The translations under genes were made by a program, and so were the position numbers. From assembly GCF_009754905.2 (NCBI RefSeq), contig NZ_CP066775.1, positions 1,488,001 to 1,552,000 of the forward strand: a DNA stretch of 64,000 nucleotides, written 5' to 3'. The notes beneath the pieces are model-generated. The model worked only from the letters and a program-made list of their open reading frames with translations, was not told the DNA's origin and ran no database searches. Positions 54,036-63,511 of this stretch are shown here, piece by piece. Source of the stretch: Mucilaginibacter ginkgonis. GTDB taxonomy: Bacteria > Bacteroidota > Bacteroidia > Sphingobacteriales > Sphingobacteriaceae. The first letter of the stretch is position 1, and every line of letters starts with the position of its first letter.

Positions 54036-55136
54036 ATGCCCAATAGCGTTAAGCAAATTCATTCTACTTTTAAACAAAGTATCTGGTTAGATTATATAGA
54101 CAGAAACATTATTCGCACTGATAAACTTCAAAGTCTTATCGATGATGACGGCATTCGTGGAGTGACCTCTAACCCTGCTATATTTGAACAGGCGATAAAT
54201 AATAGTGCAGATTACGACGCTGATATATTAAAGTACGGGAAAGTTAATGCCGACCCGGAAAGTATTTTCTTTAAACTTGCTATAGATGACATTCAGAACG
54301 CTGCAGACCTGTTTGAACCGTTGTATAACGATGGTATTGCAGGTGCAGATGGCTATGTAAGTTTGGAGGTGTCGCCGCTTTTAGCTCTTGACGAGCTCGC
54401 TACCATTGCCCAGGCACGGCAACTGTGGGCCGCGGTTAACAGAAAAAACCTAATGGTGAAGATCCCCGGAACGTGGCCCTGTCTGCATGCTATTGAAACT
54501 GCAATAAGTGAAGGGATAAATATAAACGTAACGCTGCTTTTTAGCCTATCAAGATATGAAGAGGTTGCAAATGCTTATATAAACGGCTTGGAGCAAAGGG
54601 TGGCAGCAGGTCATGGAATAAGCGAAATTGCCTCTGTCGCAAGTTTCTTTCTTAGCAGGATTGACTTAATGGTAGACCCTATTTTAGACGGAAAAGATCT
54701 TACAGAGATGCGCGGCGAAGTTGCAATTGCCTCTGCAAAAGCAGCTTACAAAATTTATAAGCGCCTGTTTAATGGGCCGCGCTGGGAAAAGCTCGAAGCC
54801 AAAGGAGCCAAACCTCAACGCCTCCTATGGGCAAGCACCGGGAATAAAAACCCTGCTTACCGTGATACCAGGTATATGGAAGAACTGATTGGACCAGACA
54901 CCGTTAATACTGCGCCAATGAGTTTGATAGACGCTTTCAGAGACCATGGAATTGCATTACCCCGCCTTGAAAACAATACAGAACATTCTTTTAACATTCT
55001 TTCGGCACTTGAATTAGCCGGTATAAACATGGAGTTAATCGCAGCCGATCTTGAACAAGAAGGCATTAAAAAATTTGAAGAACCTTACAAAAAACTTTTA
55101 GCGGCTATTACGAATAAATTGGATAATAAAATCTAG
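54036..55136 (+). CDS. tal: Transaldolase
   Basis: Transfers a dihydroxyacetone unit between sugar phosphates in the pentose phosphate pathway. The 366-residue protein starts PNSVKQIHSTFKQSIWLDYIDR and contains the family signature DDGIRGVTSNPAIFEQA (about 40-56) and the Schiff-base Lys in LMVKIPGTWPC (about 142). Length is that of the long type. An earlier in-frame ATG would add 27 unrelated residues. Divergent from the desaturase. Confidence 0.95.
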   Translation: MPNSVKQIHSTFKQSIWLDYIDRNIIRTDKLQSLIDDDGIRGVTSNPAIFEQAINNSADYDADILKYGKVNADPESIFFKLAIDDIQNAADLFEPLYNDGIAGADGYVSLEVSPLLALDELATIAQARQLWAAVNRKNLMVKIPGTWPCLHAIETAISEGININVTLLFSLSRYEEVANAYINGLEQRVAAGHGISEIASVASFFLSRIDLMVDPILDGKDLTEMRGEVAIASAKAAYKIYKRLFNGPRWEKLEAKGAKPQRLLWASTGNKNPAYRDTRYMEELIGPDTVNTAPMSLIDAFRDHGIALPRLENNTEHSFNILSALELAGINMELIAADLEQEGIKKFEEPYKKLLAAITNKLDNKI

Positions 55137-55275
55137 ATATGTCTCATTTTTACAGGAACGAAGCCCTAACAACGAAACTAACGCCAATGCAGAATTTAAT
55201 TAAAAATAAAAAAATTAAATAATAGAACAATAGTTGGTAACTAAGGTTGACCTTATATAATAAACAAAAATCAAT

Positions 55276-55482
55276 ATGGCAACCACCAAACACAGCCACC
55301 ACGAAGAGGCGGCAACACATCATGAAGAAGCAGCAAAAAGTCATCGCGCTGCGCACAAAGAGCACTCCGATGGCAACGATGAAAAGGCTGCTCATCATGC
55401 TCATAAAGCAAGTGGCCATCATGCTGCTGCAGGAGAGCATGCGAAAGAAGCCTCGAAGAAACATGCTACCAAACACAAATAG
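55276..55482 (+). CDS. Histidine/alanine-rich small protein
   Basis: A 68-residue protein of low complexity: 16 His, many Ala, Lys and Glu, no Cys. Repeats of HHEEAA and HHAHKA types suggest helical tandem units. No signal peptide. Possible metal (nickel, zinc, copper) buffering or DNA binding like small histone H1-type proteins; neither is proven. An overlapping frame in the same direction (55247-55501) and one antisense are open too but have unlikely products. A terminator follows. Confidence 0.75.
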   Translation: MATTKHSHHEEAATHHEEAAKSHRAAHKEHSDGNDEKAAHHAHKASGHHAAAGEHAKEASKKHATKHK

Positions 55483-55506
55483 GTCAATCTATTTTGTTTA
55501 AAAAAT

Positions 55507-55522
55507 GCCTCCCGACGGAGGC
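55507..55522 (+). terminator. Terminator after the His-rich gene
   Basis: GCCTCC-CGAC-GGAGGC hairpin followed by TTTTTTATTTT, 24 bp after the stop. Confidence 0.85.
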
Positions 55523-55641
55523 TTTTTTATTTTAGAGGTCAGCTTTATATCAGAACTGAATTATTGCCACATTAAAACCCTATACTTACATAATTGTAAA
55601 TTATTAACCCACAAGCAGATTTAGCCATAAACACCGCGGGA

Positions 55642-56295
55642 ATGATAAAAATTATTTTAGCCGAAGACCATAACGTTGTAAGAAATGGTATAAAAGCACT
55701 GCTTGAGAAAGAAAAGGATTACAAGATAGTTGGAGAAGCTGTTAACTCAGAGCAGCTTTTAACAATTTTGCAAAACCAGGAAGAACCTGATATTTTATTG
55801 AGCGATATAAACATGCCCGGTGTTAACGGCCTGGACTTGATTCCCAAACTCAGGGAAACGCACCAGAAAATGAAGATCGTAATGTTAAGCATGCTGGATA
55901 AAGAGAAATATATCGCTCATGCATTTAGCTCTGGTGCTAACGGCTTTCTTCTTAAAAGCATTACACCTGATGAATTGATTTTTGCTATACGTCATGTACA
56001 CATGTACGGCAAATATATTTGCTCGGAATTGTCTCTTCGCCTGCTCGATAAGTTATTGGCAACAAATAGTGTGACAGAAAACCAACCCAGCCCTTCTGAT
56101 CTAAAACTTTCCGTAAGAGACCTTGAAGTGTTACTTCTGATTGCAGACGGTTTGACAAACGCAGAGATTGCGGAAAAACTTTTTACCAGTAAACGTACTG
56201 CTGAGGGCTATCGTAAAGGGCTAATGGAAAAAACCGGCTCTGTGAACACCGCTTCGCTGATAAAATTTGCGATGAAAAACAACTTAATAGAATAA
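55642..56295 (+). CDS. LuxR/NarL-type response regulator, second
   Basis: A 217-residue regulator with a receiver (AEDHNVVRNGIKALLEKEKD, phosphoacceptor in ILLSDINMPG) and a LuxR HTH (IADGLTNAEIAEKLFTSKRTAEGYRKGLMEKTG). It is similar along its length to the regulator at 46888. Its likely partner kinase is at 57129, on the opposite strand about 850 bp away. The HTH has GYRK in place of the usual NHR, so its target site may differ. Confidence 0.94.
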   Translation: MIKIILAEDHNVVRNGIKALLEKEKDYKIVGEAVNSEQLLTILQNQEEPDILLSDINMPGVNGLDLIPKLRETHQKMKIVMLSMLDKEKYIAHAFSSGANGFLLKSITPDELIFAIRHVHMYGKYICSELSLRLLDKLLATNSVTENQPSPSDLKLSVRDLEVLLLIADGLTNAEIAEKLFTSKRTAEGYRKGLMEKTGSVNTASLIKFAMKNNLIE

Positions 56296-56473
56296 TACTC
56301 AATTTTCGCAGTTGTTAATAGCGTATAAATTACGTGCCTTTTATGGTAGCAATACGCATTACGCTTTTTTTTGTGGTGCTTACTTTCGGGTTGTAGCAAT
56401 TGCAGATACACCCCCGGGATGAGCTTTATTTTTCCTGATGACGATTCGACTTGCTACAGGAAAGGAAAGATAT

Positions 56474-56737
56474 ATGCCCAAACGAGTTTTATTATTAGGT
56501 AGTGATTTGTTTTTAAGCAATCTTCTAGCAGATGTTTTCAATATCTCAGATTTTGAGGTTTATAAATGTGTCAATTTCTCTACTGCAGCAGATCTAATCA
56601 GTAAAAAAAACTTCGATTATTTCTTAACAGACCGGGAGTTTGCTCCGGCAGAGAAGTTTTTTTTTAAAGGTTTTATTGATATGACACATTACAAGAAATA
56701 TTTGCCGGCGATAATGTTTTACAGCAAAAACTTTTAG
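56474..56737 (+). CDS. Degenerate receiver-like protein
   Basis: An 87-residue protein from the ATG at 56474. It reads like the first half of a receiver (PKRVLLLGSDLFLSNLLADVFNI, then FDYFLTDREFAP with Asp in the phosphoacceptor place) but has Gly-Ser-Asp instead of the acidic pair and lacks the C-terminal part with the Lys. It may be a remnant or a non-phosphorylated receiver. An in-frame ATG 36 bp earlier is possible. Confidence 0.55.
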   Translation: MPKRVLLLGSDLFLSNLLADVFNISDFEVYKCVNFSTAADLISKKNFDYFLTDREFAPAEKFFFKGFIDMTHYKKYLPAIMFYSKNF

Positions 56738-56789
56738 TCAAATCAATGTGTAATGACAACGCATTTTGGCTTGCTAATCCCTCTTTGAT

Positions 56790-57116
56790 TTGACTTTAAA
56801 ATATCCCCCCCAAACCCGTGTAAACAGGGTATTTTTGCTTGGCCAAATTTCTTCTGCACCCATCCATGAGCCCGGCAATGCGGGTATTACATTTACGCTC
56901 ATTACAAAAGAAATTATCCCTAAAAAAGAAAGCAACATTGAGCACATTGAGTTTCATTTTGTAAGGGTTACTGACAAAGCCATATTTGACAAAACATCGT
57001 TGCACATTGGTAAGATTATACATCTCGAAGGTAAGATCCATACCTACAGCACATTTGAAGATGGAATAAAACGCTATCACACAGAAATTGTGGCTGGCCA
57101 ACTACAGCTATTTTAA
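56790..57116 (+). CDS. Small SSB-like OB-fold protein
   Basis: A 108-residue protein that resembles single-stranded DNA-binding proteins: VNRVFLLGQISSAP opens the OB fold as in SSB, followed by EFHFVRVTDKAI and IIHLEGKIHTY-stretches. The acidic SSB tail is missing, so it is not a main SSB. In the frame there is no ATG, GTG or other good start before TTG at 56790, just before a run of seven C. It converges with the kinase gene at 57129, 12 bp apart. Confidence 0.65.
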   Translation: MTLKYPPQTRVNRVFLLGQISSAPIHEPGNAGITFTLITKEIIPKKESNIEHIEFHFVRVTDKAIFDKTSLHIGKIIHLEGKIHTYSTFEDGIKRYHTEIVAGQLQLF

Positions 57117-57128
57117 TACTGCCTAACT

Positions 57129-59318
57129 TTAAAATTGTATAGGAAATTCCAATACAACCTGCGTACCCATATCCAACCCGGATGTTAGTTGTAAAGATCC
57201 GTTAAGCAATTTCAAATTATTACGTAGCGAAGTAAGGCCAATACCATCACCCCCGCTTTGGTTGACGTCGAAGCCTTTACCATTATCTTTAACAAGTACC
57301 GTCATTTTTTTTGTTGTAATTTCAACATTAAGCTTAGTTATTGATGCCGCCGCATGTTTAACCACGTTGAGGATCACTTCTTGTATCATGCGATAGATCG
57401 CCAGCTCCATAAATGGGTCTATCCTGAAATTATCTGGACCGTTAAACTGTAGAAATAACCCAATAGATGTTTCAAATTGTTCGGCCATATCCTCAAAAGC
57501 TGCTTTGAGGCCAAAGTCTTCTAATAGCTTTGGCATCAACTCGTGGGACAAGCGTCGGCTTTCGCTTATGGCATCCATCAATAAGTTTTCTGTTTGCCTT
57601 ACAGTTTTAATATTATCAACTACATTGTTGTCTGTGCCAAACTTTAATTGGTTTAGGCTTAGCTTCACACCGTAAAGTACCTGGCCTAAACCGTTGTGCA
57701 AGCTTTCTGCAATACGTTTACGCTCCTCTTCCTGTGTGGTAATTATTGCTTTAAATATTTGCTGCTGTTTTTCCAACTCCAATGCTTTCTGTTCTTTAAC
57801 CAGTTTTTTGGTTTTTTCGCGCGCTAGTTTACCCGCAGTAATATCCAATGTTACACCAAGTACCCTTTCAACATCCCCATTAAGGTTGCGCACAACATCA
57901 GCCTTTAACCTTAAGGTTTTTTTACTCTTCCCAATTTTAAAATCAATTGTTTCATCAAACGGGCCCAGCCCGCTATTGATATATTTGATAATTCTGCGAG
58001 TGACATAGGTGTTGTATGGTGTCACATACGTCACAAAGACTTCCGGACTAAGGGTAGCCGTCTTTTCCAGGTTGAACAGGCGGTACATGCCTTCAGACCA
58101 AGTCATTACCTTGCCTGCAAGTTCGTAATCCCAGCTACCGATCATGGCCAGTTCTTCGGTTTGCTCCAGCAAGTTTAATATTTTTAGCTTTTCAAATTCG
58201 GCGTTTTTGATATTGGTTACATCTAAGTTGGTTGCAATGATGCTGCTACCCATCTTTACAAACATGCATGCAAACCATCTGTTTATCCCCTCAAACGGAT
58301 AAAAATAGTCAAACCCTTCACTTCGGCCGGTATCCATAACCCGTAAAATGGTGTCGTAAATACCCATCTGCTTAATGCCGGGGTATTCCACCGAATAAAG
58401 CTTGCCCACCAGATCTTTTCTATTGGTTTGCTTTTCTAATTCAGCATTGGCTACCTTGATTCTAAAGTCGGTTATATTTCCTTCTTCGTCATATACTGCA
58501 TCCATAACCGATATAGCCAGAAGGCTTGTATCAAAAACAGATTGAAGCAGATCATTGGCGTCAAGCAATTTTTCTTCAGCTAACTTACGGGCGGTAATAT
58601 CCGTAGAGCTTACTACCACACCATCAGCTAATTTGATGATAGAATGATGGTACCAGCCATTAAACTGTTCATGGTTGTACTCCAACTCGTATTGGCATGA
58701 TTCACCACTTTCAGTAACCGCTATCATACGGTCAAAAAAACCGGTGTCAATAACTCCGGGATTTTCATCAAGTAACAGCTTGCCTATAACATGACCCGAA
58801 CTTTCCTTCGACACGTTATTCTGCAGCAACCATTTAAAATTAATGATCTTGTGATTGTTATTCCTTATCGCCTCAAAAACTTGGGTAAAATTTAAACTTC
58901 CGTCAAGAGTGGCACGCAGGAGATTTCTATTGGCATGGAGTTTCTCTTGTTCGCTTAAAAGTTCCTTTTGAGTGCCTTTTGCTTTTTCAATTTCAGAGAA
59001 ATAAACAATTAGGCCGTTATTGTCAACACGATGAACCGCAATGCTCATCCAAAAATGGTCATAAGGGGAAATATATTCACAGGATAATGACTTGCCTGTA
59101 TTCTTCACTTCTTCTAACAGGTCCGGCACGGGGGTGCCATAGTATAGCGGAAAACTGTCAAGGAGTTTTGCGCCTATTTGTACAGAACCGAATTCTGATA
59201 GAGACTGCCGTGCCTCTTTACTTATGTAGATCAGCCTGCCTTCTCCATCAAGTTTAAAGCACGCGACAGCTATCGTATCCAGTATTTCTATTGCTACTGA
59301 ATCGGGGGTGGGGGCCAT
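57129..59318 (-). CDS. Multi-PAS histidine kinase (HisKA_3 type)
   Basis: A 729-residue cytoplasmic kinase. Four or so PAS-like domains cover about 10-490, followed by a coiled coil, the HisKA_3 motif RKRIAESLHNGLGQVLYGVKLSL (phospho-His about 544) and the ATPase domain (N box IQEVILNVVKHA, G1 VKDNGKGFDV, G2 GDGIGLTSLRNN). No membrane helix was seen, so its signal is internal or from other proteins. The LuxR regulator at 55642 is the probable partner. Confidence 0.94.
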   Translation of the reverse strand: MAPTPDSVAIEILDTIAVACFKLDGEGRLIYISKEARQSLSEFGSVQIGAKLLDSFPLYYGTPVPDLLEEVKNTGKSLSCEYISPYDHFWMSIAVHRVDNNGLIVYFSEIEKAKGTQKELLSEQEKLHANRNLLRATLDGSLNFTQVFEAIRNNNHKIINFKWLLQNNVSKESSGHVIGKLLLDENPGVIDTGFFDRMIAVTESGESCQYELEYNHEQFNGWYHHSIIKLADGVVVSSTDITARKLAEEKLLDANDLLQSVFDTSLLAISVMDAVYDEEGNITDFRIKVANAELEKQTNRKDLVGKLYSVEYPGIKQMGIYDTILRVMDTGRSEGFDYFYPFEGINRWFACMFVKMGSSIIATNLDVTNIKNAEFEKLKILNLLEQTEELAMIGSWDYELAGKVMTWSEGMYRLFNLEKTATLSPEVFVTYVTPYNTYVTRRIIKYINSGLGPFDETIDFKIGKSKKTLRLKADVVRNLNGDVERVLGVTLDITAGKLAREKTKKLVKEQKALELEKQQQIFKAIITTQEEERKRIAESLHNGLGQVLYGVKLSLNQLKFGTDNNVVDNIKTVRQTENLLMDAISESRRLSHELMPKLLEDFGLKAAFEDMAEQFETSIGLFLQFNGPDNFRIDPFMELAIYRMIQEVILNVVKHAAASITKLNVEITTKKMTVLVKDNGKGFDVNQSGGDGIGLTSLRNNLKLLNGSLQLTSGLDMGTQVVLEFPIQF

Positions 59319-59599
59319 AATTGAGATGACTAATTGATTGGGTCTAAATCCTCCTGTAACTCATACTAACGTCTGCGTTAGATGTTTAACAGCTTCACAA
59401 CACTATATGTCATTAAGCTGATAACAAGTGTAGCCAATTTAGATATTACGTACGTATAAATACTATCCTGTAGAAATATTTACTAATATAATAACACCAA
59501 AAAGAAGTACTTAAGCCTCTCATTTTCAGTATTTATCGCGTATATGGGTTTAATTGGGCTCATTAGGTTTGTAATGTTCATTCATATTACTCATCTGTT

Positions 59600-59863
59600 A
59601 TGTCCGCAACGGTTACTTATAAAGTTAGATTCAATTATCAGGATATAAAGTTTTTAACTCGTATATCACAAGTGCAACTTAATGATGTCTCCATTTTCCA
59701 TTTGAGAACCTTAGCAACTCAATACCTTATTCTAAACATTGCCGGGGTTTGGCATTTCATCAGTGATTTTAAACCTTGTGACCAGCTTAAACAAGCAATT
59801 ATTAAGCAATTAGTAGCGCATATCCCCGCCCAAATAACCGTCTCTTTAACCCATACGGCATGA
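59600..59863 (+). CDS. Small protein coupled to the secreted adhesin gene
   Basis: An 87-residue protein I do not recognise. It is mixed in structure with VTYKVRFNYQDIKFLTRISQ at the start and no signal peptide. Support for it being real: it ends in a four-base ATGA overlap with the following gene, which indicates translational coupling, and its composition is protein-like. It could be a cytoplasmic regulator of the adhesin. The upstream 281 bp (59319-59599) hold no gene. Confidence 0.5.
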   Translation: MSATVTYKVRFNYQDIKFLTRISQVQLNDVSIFHLRTLATQYLILNIAGVWHFISDFKPCDQLKQAIIKQLVAHIPAQITVSLTHTA

Positions 59864-62800
59864 TCAGGCGATTAATTTTATTCTCGTGCGTTTTGCTAAA
59901 TTTTTCCATCATTTCAAATAAAGCACTAGCGCAATATGCCATTGGTGGGACGGCGGGACCCGCGCTTTATAATGCTGTTTATTGGTTAACATGGGATGAA
60001 AATGCAACAAATACAACGTTGATAACGGCTCCTCAGGGTGCCGATAAAGACCATATTATTAACGGCACATATACCTGGCAATTGTCTCCATCAGTACGCA
60101 TTACCGCGATATTAAGCAATGAGGTATTTGTTAATGGCGACAAGATGATCTCTTATACGCCCGGTAACTTTTCCGGAGATGGCCTGGATCTTATATACTC
60201 AGGTAATAACCTACCTAAACCGGCTTCGCGCGGTGTAGCAAACTCGGGCCTGGCAACTATAAATGGCGAGACAATAACATTCGACATTGACCTAACCGTA
60301 TCTGTCCTTATCAACGGCGTATACATAAATGTTGCCTACCCGGGTATGATCATAGCAGATGCAGAATCATTAAATGCAGGCGACGAGTTTATATCCGGAA
60401 CTTCTACTAATGCGGTTGCATTTCAGTTGCTTAACAAGCGTACCGAGGGTAATGCAAATGACAGCCATTATAAATTGCAACTTACAGATTCTGGCCGGTC
60501 ATTTAAATTGTTTGTTGATCAGCCCCCGGGCGATGTTGGCGTACAAGCGGTTTTGTTTGCCAAGGGGGCTACCAGCCTAAAAGACGTAAAAATTGAAGGC
60601 CAGGGTTTAACAGCGGTTGCCATAGGGCTTATACTACCTTTTGATTTTGGAGACGCGCCTGCAACTTTTGGCGCACCTGCACATTACATAGATGATTTTC
60701 AAACACAGGATTATTTTACTACAGACGGCACATATGCTGTGGTTGAATACAACATTAGCCCGCTTATACCAAAAGCAAGCGTTTATATTGGTGCCGGCAA
60801 TGTAGATGCCGATGGCCAGCCCAAATTTAGCACTGGTGCCAATGCAGATGATACTACAGCAAACAATGATGAAAACACATTAAATGTTTCTTCGCTGCCC
60901 GATATACGAGTAAACCAATCAGGCGATATTACACTTAGTGTACCGGTCACTAACACTAAACAGATTGCGGCAACGCTATATGCCTGGATAGACTTCAATG
61001 GCGACGGTATCTTTGAAACTTATGAAGGTACAAGTCTACCCGTACCACAAAATACCAATAACCAATCAGTAAACCTGATCTTTAAAGGAGCCTCTTTCAG
61101 CAAATTGCTGAGAGCAGGCGCCCTTTATGGCCGTTTACGGATCACGACCTCAGCATTAACAGATGACGGCGTATCGCAGGTGGATGAACGCAGCATCAAT
61201 TTCGCTGCAGATGGTGAGGTTGAAGACTATAGATTTAAGGATGTACTTGGCAGCGGCGTGGGCATTTCGGGCCACATATATGACGATGGTAATGGAGGTT
61301 CTGATAATTTAATATCAGGCAATAAGATTTCGGTAGTATCGGGGCAACAACTATATGCCTACCTGGCCGACAGCACCTTAAAAATAATTAATAAAATACC
61401 GGTTGACACTGCAGGCTTTTACCACTTTGACGATGTCGTAAGCGGCAATTATTCAGTTGGCATTTCTGTATTAAATGCCTTGGTAGGTGCAACCCTTTCT
61501 TCAACCACACCTGCCCTTCCCAAGCCCTGGGTACCATCTGCCGATGGGTACGGGATTAACAACGGTAACCGCAATGGTATAGAACCAGGAATTCCTGATT
61601 TAAAGATTGTCGTGACAATGCCTGGTAACGGGAAGGGTGTAACGGATGTAGATTTCGGCGTAGATCAGCGCCCTATTGCAGTAGCGGATCATGATACAAC
61701 GAAAATAAATCAACCGGTTACGATAAACGTCGCGCGCAATGATAGTGATGCAGACGGTTCCTTAGAGCTAAGCGCAATATTGTTGGTTGACCCTGCAGAC
61801 AAAATAAGTAAATCTACGATTACCATCCCTGCACAAGGAAGCTACACAAGCACAAAAGCAGGAACGGTCGTCTTTACGCCAACGGCTACTTTTATTGGCA
61901 AAGCAACGCCGGTAGCCTACACCATAACAGACAACTACGGGGCTGTTAGTTTGCCTGCTTTAATTTATGTTGCTGTGAAGCCGGTTGGCGTAAAAGATAC
62001 AGCATCTACCAGGGTAAATGTCCCTATTAACATAGTTGTAAAAAACAACGACGGCCCGAGTGGCAATGGCACCTCAGTTACTGCCGGAAACGGAAGTCAT
62101 GGTACTACTGTTACCGGCACCACCGGAGCCGTTACTTATACACCTAATCCGGGTTTCACAGGTACAGATACATTTACTTATACTTTAACTACAGCAGACA
62201 CAACTGCCTCAGATCCTATCACTGTAACGATCAGGGTCTTTGCAGATAGCGCGGCCTTATCTCTCACAAAGGTCGCGCTTAATACTGGCTCAAAAGCCGG
62301 CGATGTGATTAACTATCAACTGGTAGCAAAAAATACCGGGAATGTGCTGCTTACCAATATCGGCATTAAGGACGACCGCGCGGATGCGGGGTCAATCTCG
62401 CCTGCGGTGATCGCATCTCTTGCGGCAGGCGCGTCGGTGAACCTTATCGCAAAACACACATTAACACAAGAGGAAGTAAATCGCGGAACTTTTGCTAACC
62501 AGGCATCGGCATCGGGAACAGATCCGTCCGGAACGCCCGTTAACCAACCAAAGTCTGATGATCCCACAACGCCGGCACCAAATGATTCAACGCGCGTCAC
62601 TATCGTAGCGATGCCCGGCTTGGCTGTTGTTAAAACAGGCGTATTCGCCATAAATAAAATTACATATACGTTTTTAGTGACCAACACCGGTAACGTAACG
62701 CTTACCAATTTAAATCTCACAGATGCAAAGCTTAACCTAAGAAACGTAGTACTCACACTGCCTGTTGGTGGATTGCAGCCGGCCGCTAGCGTTAATTTCA

Positions 62801-63492
62801 CTGCATCTTACACTGTTTTACAGGCAGACAAAGTTGTCGGCAGTGTCACAAATACAGCTAACGCAACGGGGACACCGCCTGCCGGTACACCTGTAACCGG
62901 CACAGGTACAACTACCACTCCGGTTGGTCGATTGCCAACTGCTATAGATGATGTTGCACAGACAGATGCTAATAAGGCAGTGATTATATCTGTATTGGCC
63001 AATGACGACGCAGCAGGATCCACATTTAACATACCGACACTTTTAATTACAACTCAGCCTCAAAACGGAATCGCCACAAAGAACAATGATGGTTCAGTTA
63101 CTTACACGCCTAACAAGGGCTTTACCGGGCAGGATGTTTTTAATTACCGTGTAACTGATGTATTGGGTTACACTACAAATATTGCCACGGTGACCATTAC
63201 TGTAAACTTCATAGGTATTATTAATATCCCCAATCTGTTTACACCTAATGGCGACGGACGGAATGATGTCTTCGAGATCAGGGGTTTAGAACAGTATGCG
63301 GCTAACCATCTTACCATTGTAAACCGCTGGGGTAATGAGGTTTACAAACAGGATAGTTATCGAAATAACTGGCCCGGCGACGGGCTGAATGAGGGCACGT
63401 ACTTCTATATACTTCAGGTTAAAAAAACTGCTGCCGATAGCTGGCAGGTTTTCAAGGGTTATGTAACGCTACTACGTACAGTTAACCGGTAG
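59860..63492 (+). CDS. Large secreted adhesin-like protein with type IX (type B) sorting domain
   Basis: A 1210-residue exported protein. Signal peptide about 1-24. Then an unrecognised region (25-260), a GEVED-type domain (about 300-458, ending DGEVEDYRF), an SdrD-B-like piece (about 470-600), cadherin/Ig-like repeats (about 605-800), two DUF11-type repeats (about 800-1030, each ending with Thr/Pro-rich linkers), an Ig-like repeat (about 1030-1115) and the gliding-motility-type C-terminus PNLFTPNGDGRNDVFEI from about 1121. The type B sorting domain sends it across the outer membrane by type IX secretion. The next gene is the usual PorP/SprF partner. Confidence 0.92.
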   Translation: MIRRLILFSCVLLNFSIISNKALAQYAIGGTAGPALYNAVYWLTWDENATNTTLITAPQGADKDHIINGTYTWQLSPSVRITAILSNEVFVNGDKMISYTPGNFSGDGLDLIYSGNNLPKPASRGVANSGLATINGETITFDIDLTVSVLINGVYINVAYPGMIIADAESLNAGDEFISGTSTNAVAFQLLNKRTEGNANDSHYKLQLTDSGRSFKLFVDQPPGDVGVQAVLFAKGATSLKDVKIEGQGLTAVAIGLILPFDFGDAPATFGAPAHYIDDFQTQDYFTTDGTYAVVEYNISPLIPKASVYIGAGNVDADGQPKFSTGANADDTTANNDENTLNVSSLPDIRVNQSGDITLSVPVTNTKQIAATLYAWIDFNGDGIFETYEGTSLPVPQNTNNQSVNLIFKGASFSKLLRAGALYGRLRITTSALTDDGVSQVDERSINFAADGEVEDYRFKDVLGSGVGISGHIYDDGNGGSDNLISGNKISVVSGQQLYAYLADSTLKIINKIPVDTAGFYHFDDVVSGNYSVGISVLNALVGATLSSTTPALPKPWVPSADGYGINNGNRNGIEPGIPDLKIVVTMPGNGKGVTDVDFGVDQRPIAVADHDTTKINQPVTINVARNDSDADGSLELSAILLVDPADKISKSTITIPAQGSYTSTKAGTVVFTPTATFIGKATPVAYTITDNYGAVSLPALIYVAVKPVGVKDTASTRVNVPINIVVKNNDGPSGNGTSVTAGNGSHGTTVTGTTGAVTYTPNPGFTGTDTFTYTLTTADTTASDPITVTIRVFADSAALSLTKVALNTGSKAGDVINYQLVAKNTGNVLLTNIGIKDDRADAGSISPAVIASLAAGASVNLIAKHTLTQEEVNRGTFANQASASGTDPSGTPVNQPKSDDPTTPAPNDSTRVTIVAMPGLAVVKTGVFAINKITYTFLVTNTGNVTLTNLNLTDAKLNLRNVVLTLPVGGLQPAASVNFTASYTVLQADKVVGSVTNTANATGTPPAGTPVTGTGTTTTPVGRLPTAIDDVAQTDANKAVIISVLANDDAAGSTFNIPTLLITTQPQNGIATKNNDGSVTYTPNKGFTGQDVFNYRVTDVLGYTTNIATVTITVNFIGIINIPNLFTPNGDGRNDVFEIRGLEQYAANHLTIVNRWGNEVYKQDSYRNNWPGDGLNEGTYFYILQVKKTAADSWQVFKGYVTLLRTVNR

Positions 63493-63511
63493 CCTCAGGC
63501 GCCACAATATT

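Noticed and set aside
55247-55501. Second open frame over the His-rich gene, and an antisense frame over 55150-55476
   Set aside because: Products are Met- or Ser-rich with odd composition; they are shadows of the repetitive His/Ala codons of 55276-55482.
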